DNA of 64,000 bases from NCBI GenBank assembly GCA_963746185.1, contig CAVVAE010000004.1, positions 806,001 to 870,000 of the forward strand. Direction: 5' to 3'. Of the stretch, positions 1-7,664 are shown piece by piece. Origin of the DNA: CAVVAE01 sp963746185. GTDB taxonomy: Bacteria; Actinomycetota; Actinomycetes; Propionibacteriales; Nocardioidaceae. The translations under genes were made by a program, and so were the position numbers. Position 1 is the stretch's first letter. Every line of letters starts with the position of its first letter. The notes beneath the pieces were generated by a model. The model saw only the letters and a list, made by a program, of their open reading frames with translations. It searched no databases and was not told where the DNA came from.

Positions 1-118
1 CTCGCTCCGAGCCGGTCGCGGCGGCCAGCCGACACACCGATTGACCCGAAACTCCTTGCCCACAAGGCGTCTCGGTGGCAGCGCTGATCGTTCAGGGTGA
101 CCCACGGGGCCGACCGCT

Positions 119-134
119 CGGTACCTGAGTACCG
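119..134. promoter_or_regulatory. Inverted repeat upstream of the vanX-like gene
   Basis: CGGTAC and GTACCG are perfectly complementary 6-nt arms around a 4-nt centre (CTGA). The repeat lies 48 to 63 nt before the ATG of the D-Ala-D-Ala dipeptidase gene. That is a reasonable place for an operator or a small leader hairpin. No regulator is assigned. The rest of positions 1 to 181 shows no recognisable gene or RNA. Confidence 0.3.
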
Positions 135-181
135 GCAGCCGGCACCTCAGGAGGACGCACGCCGACAGCGTCCAGCCAACG

Positions 182-820
182 ATGGTTCACATGACCACGC
201 TCATCGCTGACCCCTGTGTCGCCGAGATTCCCGTTGTGGACAGTGGCGAACCACTCATCGACGTCACTGGCCTCGGGATCTCGCACAACGGGAGGACGAC
301 GACCGGTCGTCTCGTCCGGGCGGGAGTGGCCCAGCGCCTCGTCGCCGCGCAGCCGCTGCTACCGCCGGGTGTGCGGCTGCTTCTCATGGAGGGGCACCGC
401 AGCGCCGAGTCGCAGGAACGCCTCTTCACCGCCTACTCGGACGGGCTGCGCCACCGGTTCACCGATGCTGACGACCAGGAGATCCGCCGGCTGGCGACCC
501 GCTTCGTCGCGCCGCTCGAGGTGGCGCCGCATGTGGCCGGTGCCGCAGTCGACATCGCTCTAGTTGACGTCTTCGGTGACCGGCTTCCCATGGGGACAGT
601 CGTCGACGGCACCCCCGAGCAACGCGACGCCTCATGCAGGTTCGACGCTCCGGACATCGACCCAGTGGCGCGAACGCACCGCACCATGCTGGCGCATGCG
701 CTCACCGAAGTTGGCCTCGTCAACTACCCGACCGAGTGGTGGCACTGGAGCTTTGGCGACCGGTACTGGGCGCACATCACGGGTGCCGACCATGCGTTGT
801 ACGGGCCGGTGCGCCGATGA
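182..820 (+). CDS. vanX: D-alanyl-D-alanine dipeptidase (VanX/DdpX-type, peptidase M15D)
   Basis: This 212-residue protein has the zinc-peptidase signature of the M15D family: H117-x2-G-x-A-x-D124 followed by E185-W-W-H188. An upstream Arg at 73 (GHR) fits the substrate carboxylate-binding Arg of VanX. These enzymes cleave D-Ala-D-Ala, either removing it during glycopeptide resistance or recycling it for nutrition. No signal peptide is evident, so a cytoplasmic role is inferred. It heads a tight operon: its TGA overlaps the ATG of the alanine racemase gene (ATGA), which in turn overlaps the D-Ala ligase gene. The start could be the ATG at 182 or the one at 191; neither has a well-spaced ribosome binding site (a GGAGG lies about 28 nt upstream of 182). 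Confidence 0.9.
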   Translation: MVHMTTLIADPCVAEIPVVDSGEPLIDVTGLGISHNGRTTTGRLVRAGVAQRLVAAQPLLPPGVRLLLMEGHRSAESQERLFTAYSDGLRHRFTDADDQEIRRLATRFVAPLEVAPHVAGAAVDIALVDVFGDRLPMGTVVDGTPEQRDASCRFDAPDIDPVARTHRTMLAHALTEVGLVNYPTEWWHWSFGDRYWAHITGADHALYGPVRR

Positions 821-1998
821 CCGCCCCCGGAACACTGCCGCCGAGCTCCCACACCATGCCGACATTGACCGTCGACCTCGAGGCCATCGCCGCCAACACC
901 CGCGACTTCGCAGCTCGCATCCCTGGCGAGCTGATGGCCGTGGTCAAGGCCGACGGGTTCGGCCACGGCACCGTCGACATGGCGCGGGCCGCAGTGGACT
1001 CAGGCGCCACCTGGCTTGGAGTGACCACAGTCTCCGAGGCGCTCGTGCTCCGCGACGCCGGCCTTCAGACGCGGATGTTGAGCTGGCTCAACCCGGTGGC
1101 TGTGGACTTCGCGACTGCCATCCAACGAGACGTCGACGTCGCCGTACCTGGCCTTGAGCACCTGGTAGCCGTAGCCCGGGCTGCGGCCCGGTGCGACCGC
1201 CCGGCGCGGATCCACCTGCACCTCGACTGCGGGATGACTCGCGATGGTGCCTCCATGTCGGACTGGGCGCTGCTGTGCAGAAAAGCGAGGGTCGCCCAGT
1301 CCACCGGTCTGGTGCTCGTCGTCGGCGTGATGGGTCATCTTGGCTGCGCAGAGACACCAGGCGACCCCCATAACGAAGCTGGGCTGGTCGCCTTCGAACG
1401 AGGTGTGCGTGCACTGCGAACGCGTGGTCTGCATCCGGACGTGCGGCACCTCGCAGCCACCGCCGCCACCCTGACCGACCCACGCACACACTTCGACCTC
1501 GTGAGAGTCGGCGCCGGACTCGTCGGCATCGACCCGTCGGGCACCACCAGGCTGCGCAGCGGCCTGATCTTGACGGCGCCGGTCGTGTCGGTGCGTGACG
1601 TCCCGGCTGGCACCCCGGTCGGCTATGGCCACAGCTACGTGACAGAGCGACGTACCCGACTCGCGCTGCTTCCTGTCGGGTACGCCGACGGGATCCCGCG
1701 CAGCACGTCGAACTGCGGTCAGGTCGCCCTGCGCGGACGACGACGCGATGTCGTGGGACGTGTCTCGATGGATCAGCTGGTGATCGACGTGGGGACCGAT
1801 CCGATCTGCCCAGGCGAAGTTGCGACCATCTTCGGACCAGGGCGCGATGGCGAGCCCACCGTCGCCGAGTGGGCCGGCTGGGCTGGAACCATCGAGCATG
1901 AGGTCATCACCGGTCTAGGCGCCCGCCTCGCGCGCCGGGTCGTTGCACCTCGGAGGCCGCAGCCGTCCCGCCATCACCGACTCCTGGAACCCGCATGA
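817..1998 (+). CDS. alr: Alanine racemase
   Basis: PLP-dependent fold-type III racemase, 393 residues, interconverting L-Ala and D-Ala. The PLP lysine is K44 in VVKADGFGHG. The second catalytic base is the tyrosine of the GYGHSY segment (about Y270), and the VSMDQ motif near 317 to 321 matches the family. The start at 817 was chosen because it overlaps the preceding dipeptidase stop as ATGA. A second ATG at 856 begins exactly at the conserved fold and is an alternative. The fingerprint around residues 132 to 144 (HLDCGMTRDG) departs from the common KxDTGMxRxG, so this may be a specialised rather than housekeeping copy. Its neighbours suggest it supplies D-Ala to the ligase encoded next. Confidence 0.9.
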   Translation: MTAPGTLPPSSHTMPTLTVDLEAIAANTRDFAARIPGELMAVVKADGFGHGTVDMARAAVDSGATWLGVTTVSEALVLRDAGLQTRMLSWLNPVAVDFATAIQRDVDVAVPGLEHLVAVARAAARCDRPARIHLHLDCGMTRDGASMSDWALLCRKARVAQSTGLVLVVGVMGHLGCAETPGDPHNEAGLVAFERGVRALRTRGLHPDVRHLAATAATLTDPRTHFDLVRVGAGLVGIDPSGTTRLRSGLILTAPVVSVRDVPAGTPVGYGHSYVTERRTRLALLPVGYADGIPRSTSNCGQVALRGRRRDVVGRVSMDQLVIDVGTDPICPGEVATIFGPGRDGEPTVAEWAGWAGTIEHEVITGLGARLARRVVAPRRPQPSRHHRLLEPA

Positions 1999-2987
1999 GC
2001 GGCGTGTCTGCCGACATCCGTACCCGCGTTGCTGTCATCGGCGGTGTGCAGAACTGCGAGCACGCAGTCTCGCTGGCCACCGCCGCCTCGGTGGCCCGAA
2101 CGCTTGATCCGGAGATCTACGACGTCGTCCGCCTCACCATCGCCGAGGACGGTCGCTGGCTGTACGACGGCATGCGGCTCAACGGTCTCGCCGGTGCTGT
2201 GACGATGCTTGAGTCCTGCGATGTCGTGTTCCCCGCGGTGCACGGTCCAGGTGGCGAGGACGGCACCCTGGCCGCGCTGTGTGAACTCGCCGGCGTCGCG
2301 TATGTGGGATCGGACGTCCGCGCGGGTGCCCTCGCGATGGACAAGTGGACAACCAAGCTCATCGCAGAGGCGCTCGGCATCCGCACCGCCCGAGGAGTCG
2401 TCGTGATGGACTCCCGCCCCGACTTGCGGACGCTGCCCCCCTGCCCGGTCGTGGTGAAGCCGGTGGCGGCCGGCTCAAGCCACGGGGTCACCCGGGTGGA
2501 TGACCCCGACGACCTCGAGCAAGCGCTCAAGACCGCCCTTGCTCTCGACGATCGGGCGCTCGTCGAGGAGCTCGTCGACGGACGAGAGATCGACATCGCC
2601 GTGCTCGACCTGCCGACCGGGGGGCGGCAGGTCGGGCCGGCGTTGGAGATCGTGGTCGAGGACGGAGCGCTCTTCGACACCGACAGGAAGTACGACGGGA
2701 CGGCCGACTTCCGACTACCGGCAGACGTCGACCGGTCAACGCTCAGCGCCCTCGAGTCGGCTGCGCTGGCGCTCCATGACGCGCTCGGCTGTGCAGGAGT
2801 CAGCCGCTTCGACTTCTTCGTCACCGACGGTGGCGTCATCCTCAGCGAGGTCAACACGATGCCTGGCATGACCGAGGAGTCACAGGTGCCGAAGATGTTC
2901 GCCGCGGCGGGTATGTCGTACGCCGCGCTGCTCGACGTGCTCATCGACGGCGCGATCCGTCGCACGGGACGTGAGCCGCGCCCGTAG
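1995..2987 (+). CDS. ddl: D-alanine--D-alanine (or D-Ala--D-X) ligase
   Basis: ATP-grasp ligase of 330 residues joining D-Ala to a second D-amino acid for peptidoglycan precursors. Visible family marks are the N-terminal GG(x)3CEH-VS segment (E22), VVVKPxxxGSSHGV (S161/S162), the omega-loop K232-Y233, and EVNTMPGMT near 285 to 293. The Glu-Ser-Tyr triad of ordinary Ddl enzymes therefore appears intact, unlike VanA/VanB, which lack the Tyr. The residue matching Leu282 of E. coli DdlB, which packs on the second D-Ala, is Gln297 (motif SQVP). In D-Ala-D-Ser ligases this site is changed, usually to Arg. Substrate preference is therefore open. The ATG overlaps the alr stop (ATGA). Confidence 0.9.
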   Translation: MSGVSADIRTRVAVIGGVQNCEHAVSLATAASVARTLDPEIYDVVRLTIAEDGRWLYDGMRLNGLAGAVTMLESCDVVFPAVHGPGGEDGTLAALCELAGVAYVGSDVRAGALAMDKWTTKLIAEALGIRTARGVVVMDSRPDLRTLPPCPVVVKPVAAGSSHGVTRVDDPDDLEQALKTALALDDRALVEELVDGREIDIAVLDLPTGGRQVGPALEIVVEDGALFDTDRKYDGTADFRLPADVDRSTLSALESAALALHDALGCAGVSRFDFFVTDGGVILSEVNTMPGMTEESQVPKMFAAAGMSYAALLDVLIDGAIRRTGREPRP

Positions 2988-3111
2988 GTGGTTCAGCGCA
3001 CTTCTGACCCGCGACGTGATTCCATTACGGGGTGCCAGCGTCAGCTACTCGTGGGAGGACCGACATCGCCGTACTGACTGTGAGCCTGCTGGTGGCTTCG
3101 CGAGCGGCCGC

Positions 3112-4338
3112 ATGAGTCTCCTCGCATCGGTGCGGCGCACCCTGCCCGTGCGCGACGTTCTGCTCGGGGTGACGGTGCTCATCGCGGGGCTGTTCGAGAC
3201 GCGCCAGTCGGCAGTCTGGGCCAGCATCCCGTTGTGGAAGGCCCTGCTTGTCGTCCTGCTCCTCGCAACCGCCGTGGGGTGCTACCGGCTGCGCCCAGGG
3301 CTCGGGCTCGTCCTGGCGTGGCTGCACGCCGCGCTGATGATGACGTCGGATGTCAGTGTCTTGTTCACCCAGCTCAGCATCCTGCTGCTCGCCTACGGTG
3401 CCGCGCGTCACGGGAGCCTGCTCACGTTGTGGGCCTCCGGGTTGTCGATTCCGGCCGGCGGCACAATCGCGGCCTGGTACGTCGTGAATCATTTCGAGGC
3501 ATGGAACTTCGGACTGGGTTCGCTGGTGATCAGCCAGCCACTCGACACGAGCAAAGCCACACCGACCGTCCTCGCCATGCTGGTCGCGCTCGTGCTGCTC
3601 ACCAGCCCGTGGGTCATCGGGCTGATCCTGCGCCTGGGTGACACAGCACGCCGAAACCGCGCCGAGCGCGAGCGCGCGATCGAGCAGGCGGCGCGTGCTC
3701 AGGAGATCGCGGACGTCCGTGCCGAGCAGGCGCGGCTCGCCCGCGACGTGCACGATGTCGTCGGGCACTCCCTGACGGTGATCCTCGCCCAAGCGGACTC
3801 CGCCCAGTTCATGGAGAACTCCGACATTGACTCGATCCGGGCTGCAGTCGACAACATCGCCCAGTCCGCACGCAAATCCTTGGGCGACGTCCGCCACGTG
3901 TTGTCGTCGACGGGTGATGCGGTGGCGACCACCGAACATCTCGGCGAGCTGGACAGCCTCGTCGAGGGTGTGCGCGCGGCCGGCTACGACGTGGTCGACC
4001 GCGTCTCGGGCTTGCCAAGACCGCTACCACCTGAACTCGACATCGTCGCCTTCCGAGTGCTCCAGGAGATGCTGACGAATGCGCTCAAGCACGGCGAGCG
4101 AGGGGGCACCATCGAGGTCGACCGCACGTGGGGACTTGATGAGCTGACGATCGAGGTACGGAACGTGCCTGTCGAGTCATCCGCCTGGGAGCAGGCCCAC
4201 GGGTTAGGACTGCCGGGGATGCGCCGGAGGCTGGAGTCGGTCGGTGGTCGCCTACAGGTCCGCAGGAGCACTTCGACGGCCGGCCCGCTGTTCGTCGCGA
4301 CCGCCTGGGTGCCGGCCCGTTCACAGGTGGCGACATGA
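3112..4338 (+). CDS. Two-component sensor histidine kinase (HisKA_3, NarL-partner type)
   Basis: A 408-residue kinase with about five or six hydrophobic segments in residues 12 to 175. A coiled linker follows, then the dimerisation/phosphoacceptor helix with H214 in RDVHDVVGHSL. The ATP-binding domain has an N box at N323 (NALKHG) and a glycine-rich GLGLPGMRRRL segment near 364. This is the HisKA_3/HATPase class that pairs with NarL/LuxR regulators, not the VanS class. The open frame extends upstream to 2971, overlapping the ligase gene, but the extra 47 residues look like leader sequence, so the ATG at 3112 is preferred. That leaves about 124 nt after ddl, enough for a separate promoter. The stop overlaps the response regulator start. 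Confidence 0.85.
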   Translation: MSLLASVRRTLPVRDVLLGVTVLIAGLFETRQSAVWASIPLWKALLVVLLLATAVGCYRLRPGLGLVLAWLHAALMMTSDVSVLFTQLSILLLAYGAARHGSLLTLWASGLSIPAGGTIAAWYVVNHFEAWNFGLGSLVISQPLDTSKATPTVLAMLVALVLLTSPWVIGLILRLGDTARRNRAERERAIEQAARAQEIADVRAEQARLARDVHDVVGHSLTVILAQADSAQFMENSDIDSIRAAVDNIAQSARKSLGDVRHVLSSTGDAVATTEHLGELDSLVEGVRAAGYDVVDRVSGLPRPLPPELDIVAFRVLQEMLTNALKHGERGGTIEVDRTWGLDELTIEVRNVPVESSAWEQAHGLGLPGMRRRLESVGGRLQVRRSTSTAGPLFVATAWVPARSQVAT

Positions 4339-5003
4339 CCGAGCCGATCCGAGTCCTCCTCGTCGATGACCAGGAGTTGTTTCGCAGCGGTGTCGCCGTC
4401 AACGTCAATGCACACCCCGACATGGAGGTCGTGGGGCAGGCGGCGAACGGCCGCGAGGCGATCGCCTTGGTGGAACAGACGGAGCCCGACGTCGTGTTGA
4501 TGGACATCAGGATGCCCGAGATGGACGGGGTCGAGGCAACCCGACTGATCTTCGCTCCCCAGGCTGCGCTTCGACGTAACCGTCCCGTGCGTGTCATCGT
4601 GCTGACGACGTTCAACCTCGACGACAGGGCGGCGACCGCGATCCGCTACGGCGCGAGTGGGTTCCTGCTGAAAGACACGACGCCGGAGTTTCTGCGTGCG
4701 GCGATCCAGACCGTCCACGCGGGTACGGCCGTGCTCGCTCCCGACGACCTGGCCACATTGCTCGACGGCTCGTTCAAGCTGCATCACGCTGCACCGCCGG
4801 CGGCATACCAGCGACTCACCGACAAAGAACGCGAGATCCTGCTGGCTGTCGGACGTGGCCTGAGCAACACCGAGATCGCGGCCGAGGTCTATCTCAGCGA
4901 GTCGACGGTCAAGACCCATGTCGGCAGCATCCTGCGCAAGCTCGCACTCCGTGACCGGGTGCAGATCGTCGTCTTCGCGCACGAGCACGGGCTGATCGGC
5001 TAG
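4335..5003 (+). CDS. NarL/LuxR-family response regulator
   Basis: A 222-residue regulator with an N-terminal receiver domain: acidic pair D11-D12, phosphoacceptor D57 in LMDIRMPEMDG, and the switch Lys near 113. A C-terminal LuxR-type helix-turn-helix spans about 157 to 222, with the LTDKEREIL and STVKTHVGSILRKL signatures. Its ATG overlaps the stop of the sensor kinase gene (ATGA), so the two form a cognate pair. Its position after the D-alanine cassette makes a cell-envelope signal plausible, but nothing in the sequence proves that link. It belongs to a different family from VanR (OmpR type). Confidence 0.9.
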   Translation: MTEPIRVLLVDDQELFRSGVAVNVNAHPDMEVVGQAANGREAIALVEQTEPDVVLMDIRMPEMDGVEATRLIFAPQAALRRNRPVRVIVLTTFNLDDRAATAIRYGASGFLLKDTTPEFLRAAIQTVHAGTAVLAPDDLATLLDGSFKLHHAAPPAAYQRLTDKEREILLAVGRGLSNTEIAAEVYLSESTVKTHVGSILRKLALRDRVQIVVFAHEHGLIG

Positions 5004-5023
5004 GCGTACTTCGACACTACGAC

Positions 5024-5038
5024 GGCGGCCGCGCCGCT
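5024..5038. terminator. Short GC-rich hairpin between convergent genes
   Basis: GCGGC and GCCGC can pair across a CGC loop in the 38-nt gap between the response regulator and the convergently transcribed polyprenyl synthase gene. The stem is short and lacks a T tract, so it is only a weak bidirectional terminator candidate. Confidence 0.25.
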
Positions 5039-5041
5039 CCG

Positions 5042-6046
5042 TCAGGAGGTGCGAGTGGTGACGAGATCGCAGAGCCCGAGAAGCGCGTCCCGGGCGGGAA
5101 TGTCGGGCACCGAGTCGAGCAGCGCCCGTGCCGCTTCGGCGCGCTGCTGCACTTCCGCACGGGCAGCGTCTATCGCGGAGTGTTCGCGCAGCAGGGCCAA
5201 CGCTTCTGCATGCAACCGGTCGTCTCCGAGCGGGCCGTTCAGCAGCTCGAGAAGCCGGGCGTCCTTGGCGTCTGTGGACTGCTGTGCGAGCAAGACCGGA
5301 AGGGTCGGAATCCCCTCGCGGAGGTCCGTTCCGGGCGTCTTGCCCAGGTCGTCGCTGTCGCTGGCGACGTCGATGACGTCGTCGGACAGCTGGAACGCGG
5401 AGCCGATCTGCTCGCCGAAGTCTGTCAGGGTCCGCTCGACCTCAGCCGGTGCGCCAGCCAGCTTGGCTCCGAAACGCGCTGATGTGGCGATCAGTGACCC
5501 GGTCTTGTCGGCCACCACAGAGAGGTAATGGCGCAGCGCATCTTCACTGTCGCGCGGGCCGACCGTCTCGCGAATCTGGCCCTGCACGAGCCGGGCAAAG
5601 GTCTGCGACTGGATCTTCACCGCCGTCGGACCCAGGTCCGCGACGATCTCCGACGCCCGCGCGAACAGGAAATCCCCGGTCAAGATCGCGACCGAGTTGG
5701 TCCACCTGGTGTTGGCGCTCTGCGCGCCACGCCTCAGGTCGGCTTCGTCCATGACGTCATCGTGGTACAGCGTCGCGAGGTGCGTGAGCTCCACGACCAA
5801 CGCAGCAGGTGCGACGTCTGGGGTGGCTGGGTCACCGAACTCCGCCGCCAGCACCACGAGCAACGGCCGGAAGCGTTTGCCCCCTGCGTCGAGGAGATGC
5901 CGGGCGGCCTCGTTGACGAAGTCGACGTCGGACGTGACGGCCGCGGCGAGCTCTTTCTCGATCTCGAGCAGCCGGGCGCGGACCCGCGACTCGAGGTCGG
6001 GGTCGACGAGGGGCAGCCCCCACGAAGTCATCGACACAAGCGCCAT
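5042..6046 (-). CDS. Long-chain (E)-polyprenyl diphosphate synthase, probably for the menaquinone side chain
   Basis: A 334-residue trans-prenyltransferase. It has both aspartate-rich motifs: the first DDxxD at 96 to 100 (DDVMD) and the second at 222 to 226 (DDVID). It also has GGKRFRP near 55 to 61 for isopentenyl diphosphate binding. Small or non-bulky residues before the first motif (Ala at -5) suit a long-chain product, consistent with the isoprenoid tail of menaquinone. It sits 4 nt after nuoN, so it is probably the last gene of the complex I transcript. It resembles mycobacterial GrcC1, which also lies near men genes. Chain length cannot be decided from sequence alone. An alternative Met lies at residue 6. 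Confidence 0.88.
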   Translation of the reverse strand: MALVSMTSWGLPLVDPDLESRVRARLLEIEKELAAAVTSDVDFVNEAARHLLDAGGKRFRPLLVVLAAEFGDPATPDVAPAALVVELTHLATLYHDDVMDEADLRRGAQSANTRWTNSVAILTGDFLFARASEIVADLGPTAVKIQSQTFARLVQGQIRETVGPRDSEDALRHYLSVVADKTGSLIATSARFGAKLAGAPAEVERTLTDFGEQIGSAFQLSDDVIDVASDSDDLGKTPGTDLREGIPTLPVLLAQQSTDAKDARLLELLNGPLGDDRLHAEALALLREHSAIDAARAEVQQRAEAARALLDSVPDIPARDALLGLCDLVTTRTS

Positions 6047-6050
6047 CCTG

Positions 6051-7664
6051 TCAGCGAATGAACTCGCCGGCTTGTTGTGCCAGGTCGAGCACCGGCTGCG
6101 GCACGACGCCGAGGATGAGGGTCATGGCCGCACCGATGGTGATCGCGGCTGTCGTCAGGATGCTCGGGACGGCCACCGTCGGACCCTCCCCGACCGGGTC
6201 GGAGAAGAACATCACGACGATGACCCGGACGTAGAAGAACGCCGCCACGGCACTCATCAGCACAGCGACCACCACGAGCGGCCAGGCACCGCCGGCCCAG
6301 GCCGACGCGAAAACAGCCCACTTCCCGGTGAAGCCGCTCGTCAACGGGATGCCAGCAAACGCGAGCAGGAAGAACGCGAAGACGCCCGCAACGACCGGCG
6401 CTTCCTTGCCGAGACCGGCCCAGCGCGACAGGTGCGTCGCTTCGCCGCCAGCGTCGCGGACGACGGTCACCACCGCGAACGCCCCGATCGTGGCGAAGCC
6501 GTAACACACGAGGTAGAACAGCACGGCTTGCAGGCTGGAGATCTCCTTGCCGGCGATGTCGATGCCCTGCTGGGCTCCGACGAAACCGACGAGCAAGAAG
6601 CCACCGTGGGCGATCGAGGAGTAGGCCAACATCCGCTTCACGTCGGTCTGCGTGATCGCGATGATCGAGCCGATCGCCATCGTCAGGCCGGCGATGATCC
6701 AGATCATCGGCTGCCAGTCCCAGCGAGCTCCACCGAGCGACACATAGAAGACCCGCGTCAGCGCCCCGAAGGCAGCCACCTTCGTACACGCCGCCATGAA
6801 CGCGGTCACCGCGGTGGGCGCACCCTGGTAGACATCGGGGGTCCAGGCATGGAACGGGGCAGCGCTCACCTTGAACAGCAAACCCACTGCGACCAGGCCC
6901 ATGCCGGCGAGCAGCAGCCCACTGTTACCGGACTGGAACGACACGGCCGTGTCGATGTCGGCCAGCTTGAAGCTGCCGGCATAGCCGTAGAGCAGCGCGA
7001 TGCCGTACAGGAAGAAGGCCGACGAGAACGCGCCGAGCAGGAAGTACTTCATTGCGGCTTCCTGGCTTATCAGCCGCCGTCTGCGCGCCAGACCGCACAG
7101 CAGGTACAGCGGCAGCGAGAACACCTCGAGCGCCACAAACATCGTCAGCAGGTCGTTGGCCGCCGGGAAGAGCATCATGCCGCCGACGGCAAACATCACG
7201 ATCGGGAACACTTCGGTGTGCTCGATGCCCCGTGCCGACGCCTCGCGTTCGGCCTCCGTGCCCGGCAGCGCCGCAGCCTGGCCCGAAAAGGCCGTCACAC
7301 CACCCTCGAGATGGCGTTCGGCGAACAACAGCACGCTGATGATCGAGAAGATCAGCAGGATTCCCCAGATGAACAGCGACGGCCCGTCGACCGCAATCGC
7401 ACCCATCGCTTCGAGGCTGCCGCGTGACGTGCCGTCATTGTGAGAGGTCAGATCACCGGCGACCAGGACGACACCGACGAACGCCGCCACCAGACCGCCG
7501 AGCGCGAGCACAGACTGGATGAGGTAACGACGCTGCCGCGGAGCGAAGGCCTCGACGAGCACGCCCACCAGCGCGACGCCGAACACGATGAGGATCGGGT
7601 AGAGCTTGTCGTAGGCGATATGGGGAGCATTGAAGGAGGGGTCAGCAGCAAGAGTGATGGTCAC
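6051..7664 (-). CDS. nuoN: NADH-quinone oxidoreductase subunit N
   Basis: A 537-residue antiporter-like membrane subunit of complex I. It has about 14 hydrophobic helices and the proton-channel motif region around LFKVSAAPFHAWTPDVYQGAP, the NuoN signature with a conserved Lys and a following Pro-rich helix. A charged loop around residues 130 to 155 is longer than in E. coli. It is the last nuo gene, with its ATG overlapping the nuoM stop. The polyprenyl synthase gene follows after 4 nt. Confidence 0.95.
   Translation of the reverse strand: MTITLAADPSFNAPHIAYDKLYPILIVFGVALVGVLVEAFAPRQRRYLIQSVLALGGLVAAFVGVVLVAGDLTSHNDGTSRGSLEAMGAIAVDGPSLFIWGILLIFSIISVLLFAERHLEGGVTAFSGQAAALPGTEAEREASARGIEHTEVFPIVMFAVGGMMLFPAANDLLTMFVALEVFSLPLYLLCGLARRRRLISQEAAMKYFLLGAFSSAFFLYGIALLYGYAGSFKLADIDTAVSFQSGNSGLLLAGMGLVAVGLLFKVSAAPFHAWTPDVYQGAPTAVTAFMAACTKVAAFGALTRVFYVSLGGARWDWQPMIWIIAGLTMAIGSIIAITQTDVKRMLAYSSIAHGGFLLVGFVGAQQGIDIAGKEISSLQAVLFYLVCYGFATIGAFAVVTVVRDAGGEATHLSRWAGLGKEAPVVAGVFAFFLLAFAGIPLTSGFTGKWAVFASAWAGGAWPLVVVAVLMSAVAAFFYVRVIVVMFFSDPVGEGPTVAVPSILTTAAITIGAAMTLILGVVPQPVLDLAQQAGEFIR

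Noticed and set aside
3112..5003. VanR-VanS identity for the two-component pair
   Set aside because: The kinase is HisKA_3 type and the regulator NarL/LuxR type, whereas VanS/VanR belong to the HisKA and OmpR families.
5697..7427. A long + strand open frame opposite nuoN
   Set aside because: It mirrors the GC codon bias of nuoN, has low-complexity R/E/H/Q composition and matches no known protein.
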